DNA from: Didymodactylos carnosus
Lineage: Eukaryota > Rotifera > Eurotatoria > Philodinida > Philodinidae
Reading direction: 5' to 3'
Length of the DNA: 23,890 nt
Assembly: GCA_905250885.1 (NCBI GenBank)
Contig: CAJNOQ010002529.1
Coordinates: 1 to 23,890, forward strand
The notes under the pieces are model-generated. The model was not told the DNA's origin. It saw only the letters and a program-made list of their open reading frames with translations, and searched no databases. Position 1 is the stretch's first letter. Each line of letters opens with the position of its first letter. Shown piece by piece: positions 1 through 8,600 of the stretch. The position numbers were made by a program, and so were the translations under genes.

Positions 1-180
1 ACCAATTTTAATATAATATCGATTAAATTCATCGGTCATTTTAATGATTTAAAAAAAATTCAAATCAGGTTTTGTCACAGGTTCAGGATGACTTTGATAT
101 TTGATACAAAGTATCGATCGGAAATGCTGATTTATTCACACGAAAAAAGTAAGCGAATCGAATGAACTAACTCAATAAAT
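1..180. other. no recognisable feature
   Basis: This is AT-rich sequence with stops in all frames over short distances. I see no exon, RNA gene or repeat structure before the foldback that begins at 181. Confidence 0.5.
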
Positions 181-354
181 GATTTTGCACTCAACATATA
201 CTGTTACATGTAATATTTAAGTGCATATGACGTCAGAAAATATCATATGCGGGCGCAAATATCCTCAGAAGATTCTTTCCTCCCTCATATGATATTTTCT
301 GACGTCATATGCAGTTAAATATTACATGTAACAGTATATGTTGAGTGCAAAATC
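181..354. repeat. Foldback element 1: near-perfect 69-bp inverted repeat
   Basis: The left arm (181-249, starting GATTTTGCACTCAACATATA) is the reverse complement of the right arm (286-354) with one mismatch in 69 bases. A 36-base GC-richer spacer separates them. As RNA this would form a very stable hairpin. The arms run to the very ends, as in miniature inverted-repeat (foldback) elements. I could not find a target-site duplication, so the transposon superfamily is open. The near identity of the arms suggests recent insertion or arm homogenisation. Confidence 0.85.
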
Positions 355-1154
355 AAAAAAAAAATATTTCTGAATGCAGAAATATACTCGAATCCTGGAC
401 AAGGAATGTTCACATGTTTATTACATTATAAGCTCTATCTAAAAGACTGTTAGAATTATAGACGAGACATTTTACTAAGTATTCATGCAATAAATCTTTC
501 GATGTTAAGTATTTTATAAAAATTTAAACATCGTCCTACGAACTTTTGGTCACCCCTAAGGATAGTCAAGCAAAATCAAACCAGCCGATTTATTTAAAAT
601 TAATTAATGTTCTACGTGAAGCAACTGGTCAATGTCAAATATATATTTTTTCTAATATTCTTAGTTTTCTGTTAATCATATAGAACCACATGAGAGATGA
701 GAATAAACTTTAACAACGCAGCTCTCAGCGGGTGATAGAAAATAAGATCCTTGGGACAACATATTTTAGACTAATACTAAGATCATAATATTATATTGCA
801 GATGATGTCCTCAGAGCACATTTTTTGTCCACAGAGTAAATTGAATATTTAGCGAAATAAAAACAAACCCTTTAGCACATTTGATTCTATTTCTCCTACA
901 ACAAATTATTAGCGATTCTGAATTATATTTCTTTTCTTGTTGACTGATGGCAGAGAAACGAGCGCTGTTGGTAACTCTTTTGCATTTCTAAACATCTCCG
1001 TTAGACTTGCATCAGTCTAACGCTTTTTTCTTCGAGAAATTATTTTAAACATAAAATCGATGTTTGAGTTATGGTTATTGACGATCGACGTTCCAAAGCG
1101 ATGACTAGTAAAAGATTTACCATGATTGGCTGCTATTAAATTACTTTAGAACTC
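355..1154. other. AT-rich spacer with one weak ORF
   Basis: There is no confident gene here. A + strand frame is open from about 526 to the TAG near 680. It contains a protein-like stretch (IYLKLINVLREATGQCQ) and could be an upstream exon of the 1511-1805 candidate. A GT at about 630 would give the needed phase, but it is a poor donor (GTCAAT). A 9-bp stem with a 6-base loop lies at 999-1022. Confidence 0.3.
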
Positions 1155-1438
1155 TTTAATTTAGTTTAGTTGTACAACCGCTTATCAGTTAATAGAGATT
1201 CAAACAGAACACATTTCTGGAAGAATCAAAAGAAGATACCACGACCGGTTTCGACCTTTCTCAAGCTGGTGTGTTGTTTGTCGTGCCTTAACTCTGTCTT
1301 TTTCAAAGAAAACCATCTGACGAGACCTTTGAAAAAGGTCGAAACCGGTCGTAGTATCTTCTTTTGATTCTTTCAGAAATGAGTTCTATTTGGATCTCTA
1401 GTAACTAATAAGCGGTTGTAAAACTAAACTAAATTAAA
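1155..1438. repeat. Foldback element 2: 110-bp inverted repeat
   Basis: The arms 1155-1264 and 1329-1438 are inverted copies with about 9 mismatches in 110 positions, separated by a 64-base loop. The inner arm ends carry the motif GACCGGTTTCGACC. Just inside the right arm is a smaller palindrome (GACCTTTGAAAAAGGTC). TTAA lies symmetrically near both outer ends (1156-1159, 1434-1437), but because the arms are palindromic this does not prove a TTAA target duplication. A weak 65-codon ORF spanning the element is only a product of the arm sequence. It ends just upstream of the candidate exon at 1511, so it may sit in that gene's intron. Confidence 0.85.
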
Positions 1439-1510
1439 ATCATGTCAAACCGAGTTTCACATTTCATATATGTTTAGGACTCTTGTTCACCATTGATCAA
1501 TTAATTTCAG

Positions 1511-1805
1511 ATGTTGTCGTTGATGATGGTAAAGCAGCGAGTGTTACTGATACTTTGTTAAAAAAGCATTCACGAGTAGTGAATACACAAGCGTTTTATC
1601 AATTGAATGTGTATGAGATTTCGTAATGAACACTAGAAAATGAACTAATTTTAGGAGCGCATGGATCATACCGATGATAGCAGCAGCAAAAGTATACGCC
1701 AGCAATTGTATAATTGAAATGGCAAAAATATCGAACACCTTTTCTCCATCTTCTGCATGTGCAAAAGATCTAATCATTTTTCATTTAAAACAGAGAAAGG
1801 CTTAA
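1511..1805 (+). CDS. Candidate 3'-terminal exons of an unidentified gene (partial)
   Basis: Two exons fit together on the + strand: 1511-1610, after a good acceptor (TTAATTTCAG), and 1655-1805, ending in TAA, joined across a 44-bp intron (GTATGAG...TTTTAG). They need one base from an upstream exon that I could not identify. The product is 83 residues. It opens with VVVDDGKAASVTDTLLKKHS and, after the junction, reads IPMIAAAKVYASNCIIEMAK and then a SPSSACAKDL segment. The alternation of an amphipathic helix, a short loop and a second helix recalls the end of a histone fold, but I cannot name a family. An antisense frame (1777 down to 1544) is also open, as is a second + frame in exon 2, so coding status is uncertain. 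It could equally be a gene relic. Confidence 0.3.
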
Positions 1806-4536
1806 AAACGACATTTGTGTTCAACAATGTCTTCCATGATGAAAGATGAAACTGCATGCTGCTAAAAGCATTCTTGCCACAGCTAATCGATTACTATCAG
1901 TTTTGAAATAGAAAGATACTCGGATATTTTTTTAAGGTTACAAAAGTGTTTTTTCCCGGATTTTGAACAAGTTTTCTAGGAGCCTCGAAAAACCGGGTCT
2001 TCAAATAATAGCTTTTTCCTGAATTCTTATGCAAAATTTTTCTAAACACACAGATTTGTAAAGCAGACATTTCTGATGAAAATAAGACCTCGCACAACTG
2101 TGTATGACCTAACTTAACAATGGCAGGGCTCAAAATACTTTCTAAAACGTTCGATTTTCAACCAAGTTTACAATCATTACTTTAATATTTAAAGATATGC
2201 GTTAGGATCATAACACAGGTTTATATGGGAAAAAGATAAACAGCATTTATTTACATAATAATAACTAGTAAACATTCATAATTCTGCGCTCAATGGCCAA
2301 AGCTTAATTATTTCGAATATGCAATGTTGAATATACTCTGATTTCAAAGTTCAATTCTATTAATCGATGCTTGTCAATCATCAAGAAACAGTGAGTAGCA
2401 TTTAAAGCGAAAAGATAAATATTCATTTGTCTCTGGTGTTTTGATGAGTTTTTATTTGCATACACGAATATTTCGCTCAATCAGCTTTTCAACAATGACA
2501 TAAGATTTACAACATGTTCTCAGACGTACACGACTGTGCATTTTAAGGCCCGATGAGGCTCGATTGTCTCCGTTTCGATATGTTTTATGTGAATGTACAG
2601 AGATGAATCGCAAGCTCTCACAGTTTGAGTAAGTTCGATGAGTCTCTCTGTACAGGTAAGCTTTGATATTTGCTTAAATAATTGAGAGCATAGACCTTAT
2701 TGAAAATATTTTCTTGTTTTAGAAAAAATAGCAAAAATAGTAAGAGAATGAACGTGAATATGATGTAGAATGCAAATAAAATGATATAACTTTTCAATTG
2801 AAACTCAAAGCAACGGCTAGTTTACTTTCAACCGTTATTCCTTCACACCAATTCTTTTACACATCGATATGTGGAAGAGTTAAAAAAAATTCAGAGATGA
2901 GACTGCGTGATCAGATGCCAACTGAAATTATTTTCCAAACATCACAAAATTCGCGCGCTTTTTAAGATGTTTTTCAAGAAGTAATCATTTTCTTAGAACT
3001 TTTTCTTTAATATTTTGCTTTTGTTATTGAAAACGGTCTATTTTCTTTTTTTTCTCATTCAATTATCATGATTTCGCATATAATTAGAAGAACTGAGCGT
3101 TCTATAGGAATTATAATTTACTTTAAAAACAAAATCAAAAGCTTAATCATCTTCAACGAGAGATACTGGTCACTCTACCGTTGAATGCAGAGAAGTTGTC
3201 AGAAAACACTGTACCACCGCCACTTTATGTGAGCATTGTTTAAAAAAAAACAGCGCAATTCCTTTGAAAAAACATTGGCTATAAATTATTTTAGAAAATT
3301 TGCCTTAAATTCAAATTATTTTCAAAAAAATGCAAGCAACAAAAATTTAATTATTTTCTTTGATATTGTATGCTCGAGATAAATCTGATGCACATTACTT
3401 TCAAAACAAACATTTACACATTTAATTCTTCAATAAATTGTATCGATTTTTGAAATTAAAATTGGATACTGAGTTTTTGACTGGAAGTAATAACGTGGAG
3501 ATAAAAATAAAAATAAAAATAAGAAGCAACATAGGTACGGATAAATTTTCTAAGTAAAAATTTGTTCAATTTTTTGCTTTGTCATTATTCGTGGGTGTGG
3601 ATATGTCATGTAAACTGCTACGGTTTTTTAAGAAGTTTTTGCTCTATTTACCAATGAGATAGGTAGGAGACTATAAAAGAACTTGTCAGCATAGATCCAG
3701 GTCTGAAAATGCTACTTCTTCATTTGAAAGTTGATCATTTTAATATGATCCCACTTAGTAAAGAAGATATCATATGACATATTTTCTAGATATAACTCTA
3801 CACATTAATACACTTGTTTGATAATAGGAGGAGTTTCACAAAATATAACATATAGATGTTTTACTCTTGGGGAAACATCGAGGGAACAGAAAAGTAAACC
3901 GAATTTAAGAACATAGTAAGAAATCCTATTAATCGTTCAGATTCTGTTTAACATGTCATAAAAAATCTGAAGAGGATAGATTGAATCTACCCTATCATAG
4001 TCGTGAAATCTTTCAACTATAATAGAACATTAAGTTTTTGTCATAATCGAATTCCAATGTCTTGATCTAAAAATTTTCAACGTTAAATTTTTTAGCATCA
4101 TTTATCATTGATAAATACTGATCAGAAATGCGATCATGTAGTATTAATACAGTAATAGGAATATTATCTATGATGGAAATATATTCTGTATCTATTTATC
4201 TATATGCTTGAGAGTATCTCTATTCATTATTTATTAAACGATATATACTTATTTTACACGCTCATTTTTCAATAGAACGAAGAGGACTCATTCATTATAT
4301 TTAATACTATTACCGTTGACAGAAAAAATGGAAACGTACGAAAAAGGATTGACTGAATGATGAATCTTCATTGTGTCTTCTTCGTTTTCTCAACAATTTC
4401 CTTTTACGCGTCAATTGACGTTCTTTTTTCCCATTTTTTTTTCTCATTCTTTCGCTTACAAGACATTATTACGGTATTTATTCTATGGATAACAATTACC
4501 TTTATATAATCGAGAAAAATGAAGAAAAATAAATGT

Positions 4537-4574
4537 AGAGAGAAAGAGAGAGCGAGACAGAGAGAGAGAAAAGG
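4537..4574. repeat. GA-rich purine tract
   Basis: This is a run of GAGA-type dinucleotides with interruptions, about 800 bp upstream of the peptidase start codon. In animals such tracts can be simple microsatellites or binding sites for GAGA-type factors. Nothing here separates the two. Confidence 0.6.
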
Positions 4575-5364
4575 AAAAATGAAGAGTTTGTTCTTTACAT
4601 AAATTGTTACTATGTGATGAGAAACCGTATATCAACTAGTGTGTTTTGTTTTCTTGTACATAATAATAGATGAAAAACTTGACACTTTTACATTAAAACG
4701 AAAAAAAAACAGACCAATTTCGTATTTGTTAAATCTTTTTCCAATCGGGTAAGTAAATTTAACAATAAAAATCTTTTAGATTCGATCATCATAGTTGATC
4801 CTCTGAACTTGAAACGGATTTTCCAAGATAAAATTTTTATACTATTTGGCATTTTTCCTATGAGTAAAATCATTCATAGTTGTATAAAATATCATTTTTC
4901 AATAGTCTACACTGAAAATGTATAACTTTTTGAAGAATATCAACTAATTAAAATATTTATAATATCATGATGAATAAAAAATTTGATTGAATTTTGTCGA
5001 ATAATGTGTGAAACGAGTTGTGTCTATTGTCTGTTTAAAGTTTTAACTCATTTGATTGTTTAGCGTTCAAAGCTATATGATGATCATAAAATGTTATTTG
5101 TTTTTAAAGATCAGTCATGCTTTTAATAGGATATTAAGCTAATTTTTTGATTGTTCATGGGTAAATTGCTACTTCGATTTCTCTAATTACATTCATTCTA
5201 AACTAACAAATTAGTTTAATATATATTTTTTTTATTAAAATTAATCAGAAATGCATAATTTAATTTGATATTCTCCAACGAGTAATTAACAGTGGAAAAT
5301 ATATATATTTACAATATTTTTCTATTAGAAGAAAATATTGTTGTTAAATTCCTATTTGTTTATT

Positions 5365-5376
5365 TCTTTGTTTTAG
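5365..5376 (+). promoter_or_regulatory. Splice acceptor 2 nt before the peptidase start codon
   Basis: A T-rich run ending in TTTGTTTTAG (AG at 5375-5376) sits just two bases before ATG at 5379. It looks like a true 3' splice site. It would serve either a 5'-UTR intron or spliced-leader trans-splicing, which is known in bdelloid rotifers, flatworms and nematodes. It also argues for starting translation at 5379 and not at the in-frame ATG at 5292, which would add a hydrophobic stretch read from this T-rich tract. Confidence 0.55.
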
Positions 5377-5378
5377 TT

Positions 5379-5631
5379 ATGGCTGCTAATGGTGAACAAA
5401 CATCGAATAGTTTTGGCTTAGTACATCTGCCTGAATATGATTGTTTAATGGAAGATAAATCTGTTAAATTATCATCTCATCATAATAATAATAACAAAGA
5501 TCTTCGATGTATAAAACAAAGTGGTAGTGATAAATTAACATTTTGCTTATTAATCTCACTCATACTAGCAATTGGAATTATTTTATGTCTGTTATTATTG
5601 TACGTGTTACATATAAGAACAAAAAAAGATA
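5379..5631 (+). other. Peptidase exon 1: cytoplasmic tail and membrane anchor
   Basis: It encodes 84 residues: a polar tail with a His/Asn run near residues 34-39, then the hydrophobic helix (about 54-77) followed by HIRTKKD. With no cleavable signal ahead of it, this is a signal anchor for type II topology. The donor GTATGT at 5632 is used. Reading on past it gives an unconvincing tail ending at 5696. Confidence 0.85.
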
Positions 5632-8600
5632 GTATGTATTGTATATTTTCTTCTAAATGTTACAATAGTTCTATTAAATATATAAACAACTTATAAAACA
5701 ACCATATTGCTTTTATATTCCCTAATGTGCATATGTTTAACAGAAAAGTAATATTTATAAGTTTCTAGTAAATGTTACTATATAAAAGCCATTAGAGAAT
5801 AAAAAAAATACTCAATCTAATCAACTATACACCCGTTGAACTAGTTTTACAGTAATTATCATCAAATTATAATCGAAATTTTCGATTCAGTTGCGCTCAT
5901 CACTGTTTGATAATATCTAATATGAGTGTTTTGAATATGAAAATGTTCTTTTAATTTAGAATTATGTGTCACACCGGGTTGTATTACTTTAGCGGGTGAT
6001 ATTTATAATGCAATGGATTTAACAGTAGATCCGTGTGAAGATTTTTATCAATTTGCTTGTGGAAACTGGGATAAGCAACATCCAGTTCCTGAAGGTATTA
6101 TACTAGATACATTAGTTTTTTGTCTATTATATGTTAAATCTTATTTTGATTTAGGTCGTAGTGTAAGATCTTCGTTTGAATCATTTGTAAATGATGTTGT
6201 TGATCTATATAGAGGTAAATAATTTGAATTGTCTCCTTTCAATTTTATTTTAAGTTATTTTTTTGTTTAATTAGAATTGCTGAGGAAACCAGTATTACTG
6301 AATGAGCCGGATGCGGTGAAAAAATTGAAAATATTCTATCAAACATGTATAAGTCCAGGTATGAATGAATAGTTATAAAACTGAATACTTTTCACTGATA
6401 ACAACACTGTCAAAAAAAGTGTATTGATAAACCACTCGGCTGGCTTCGGAATGCGTCCACAGTACGTTTTGAAGGCACATTAGGTACATTTTCTCATCTT
6501 TTTACTGTTAGTGGCCTTAATGTCTTTAAAAAAAACACCTTAACCGACAACAAAGTCGCTGTTTTTTTTGAAAAAAATAGCTTAGATGCATTTGATCGAC
6601 ATATCAGTAATACATCAAAAAGGCACAATGCACTAGCTACGGGCTAGACCCTTAATTACTCAAAGACCACAGATAAATCACGTAGTCACATTTAAGACAT
6701 CGAAATGCGTCGAGACTCTTTGCTAGATCGCGAGTCATCTTGGTGCTTAGTCAAGATATCTCTAGCAAAAGCAATAGAGAGAAAAAGTACCCTGTCAACA
6801 TTGTTTCTTCTGTTATTATAGTGACTATCATACTGTTGAACATACGATAATGGCAGTTTGGAGTCAATAGAATAAAACAGATTTGTTTCCTACAAATCTA
6901 CAAGATAACGCTCGTCTGTTTCGATCGGTCGCCTGACTTAAGTGACTTATATTGGTACAAACGCCAATATATAATTTTGATGTAAAAAGCTTCTAATCTA
7001 ATATAAATCTAAAACTATTTCTGGAAACCATGGGGGTCTAAAACTATTTCTTATCAGTTCTTCATGATAGATTATCTATATTCTGTAAGTTTCATTATTT
7101 GCAGATGATTTCTTCCGTTTATCAAAATTTGCTGATTTGTAGCAACATCCATCTCTTACTATAGAAGAAAGTTTGCTTAGATCTTTTATCTCTGCTCCAG
7201 TAGAAATTTCGCATCGTCGCTTTGAATATTTTCTCTTAGCTTATTCTTCTCAGCTAAGTATGTCTCTTTTTCTTAATTTGCTGCTGTTTGTTTAATTATG
7301 TTAAATTTGTTCAAATCAAATACATAAATTAATCAAATTTATATAGAATCGAAAAACGATAGTTTGTCTATTTGCTGTCGCCATACATATACCGAGATAT
7401 ATTTGGAAGTTAGAAGTCTCAACACTAATAAATAATTGACTCCTTTTTTCCTAATCTGTCCATGTTTAAGAAGAGAAACTAACACTCTTTTCACCCATTT
7501 TGTTCATTCATCTCAGATAGACTTATTCATCCCTTTTTTTGCCTGTTTTTAGTCATAGCCTGCTTTTATAAGAAATCCCGGCGTATTTAATGCATCCTCA
7601 ATGCTTTAAGGACATCGAAATGCCTTACTTTATGCATCCAAAATGCCTTGACTAAGCACCCACGAGGTCGCACGAAGACACCATGGATGCATAAAACTGA
7701 AATCCAGCGGTCTTCGTAGGGCAGCGTGACATGTCTTTTACATGAAACTGTTTCTTATTGATCAAAATATGAGGTTGCGATTGAGACACCTGAAGTGCAT
7801 ATTTTTTTAAAAAAACCATCTCGTTTTTCACATTGAATCACTATGATGTGTATGTTGTAGATAGAGATTCGGCTGCAAATGAAAATGTCACACTACTCAC
7901 AAACAAATTAGAACAAGTTGGAGGTTTTCCAGTATTATACGGAGACAAATGGAAACCTAAATTATCGCTTGAACAGTTGTTAGCTACTTTACATTTAAAA
8001 TTTAACATTGAACCATTGTTTGAGTTAAAAGTAGCAGCTGATGATATGAACAATACTCAACATATTATTCTAGTAAGTATTTTCATTGCATGTAGTCAAT
8101 CTCATTGAAAATTATTTCTATTTTAATGTGTAGATCAATCATCCATCATTATTTCTTCAAGCATCGGCTGCTTATGAATCACCAGAAGAAGTAGACGCGT
8201 ATTTGCATTTTATGATTAGCGTTACAACGAATCTTGGTGCAAACCAAACTTATGCAAAACACGAAATGAAACGAATACTCGAATTAGAAAAGGCATTGGC
8301 CAACGTAGGTTGGTTATTTACTATATATTTTTGTGAAAATTCTTTGTACACTTGCGTTTGATAAGAAAATGATAATATTCGTTAAAAAAAAGAAAAGTCA
8401 CCATCATATTTCGAGATTTGGAGTATTCACGTTTAAACTAAACTAAACTATATTAAGATGATTTGAGTCCTATCCACGTATATCGCGATTGTAGTTATCT
8501 TGTATATTTTAGATTCGAATTGATCAACTGGGAACTGTGATGGATTTTTATAATAAAGTCAGTATCGAACAATTACAGTTAATGGTGCCATCTATTAATT

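Larger units (their letters stand above)
1806..5376. other. Long gene-poor spacer upstream of the peptidase gene
   Basis: I see no convincing exon in about 3.6 kb on either strand. The longest frames (for example 1897-2133 and 4688-4873, both minus) are unlike proteins and lack splice context. There is a GA-rich purine tract near 4537-4574 and a 10-bp inverted repeat at 2594-2603/2645-2654. The promoter and any 5' non-coding exon of the peptidase gene probably lie in the last part, but no TATA box or initiator stands out from the AT-rich background. Confidence 0.5.
6359..7860 (+). other. Peptidase intron 4, enlarged by repeats and an exon-like cassette
   Basis: At 1502 bp it is about 25 times a typical intron of this gene. 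Exon 4 (ending ...QTCIS-P) joins directly and in phase to exon 5 (DRDSAANENV...), so nothing in between is needed for the enzyme. The intron holds two diverged copies of a short repeat (near 6696-6755 and 7611-7660), a TTTATGCATCCA inverted pair at 7629-7640/7684-7695, a 15-bp direct repeat (7008-7022, 7037-7051) and the cassette at 7105-7257. Confidence 0.75.

Noticed and set aside
361-400. CTCGAATCCTGG resembling a tRNA T-arm
   Set aside because: No A-box or cloverleaf can be drawn around it. I found no tRNA in the window.
999-1029. 9-bp stem with 6-base loop followed by six T, like a bacterial intrinsic terminator
   Set aside because: The spliced genes show eukaryotic DNA. No transcript ends here, and T runs are common in the window.
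1897-2133. 78-codon minus-strand ORF
   Set aside because: No splice context, unlike a protein in composition, and no neighbouring exon in frame.
2594-2654. 10-bp inverted repeat TGTACAGAGA...TCTCTGTACA followed by a donor-like CAGGTAAG
   Set aside because: Short arms with a 41-base loop and no open frame leading to the donor; likely chance.
3589-3604. TGGGTGTGG-like bases recalling bdelloid telomere repeats (TGTGGG)
   Set aside because: Barely one and a half units, with no tandem array.
5292-5378. Earlier in-frame ATG extending the peptidase N-terminus by 29 residues
   Set aside because: The extension is read from a T-rich splice-acceptor tract and would add a second hydrophobic stretch before the real anchor.
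7841-8053. Minus-strand ORF opposite peptidase exon 5
   Set aside because: It is the antisense shadow of a clear M13 exon.
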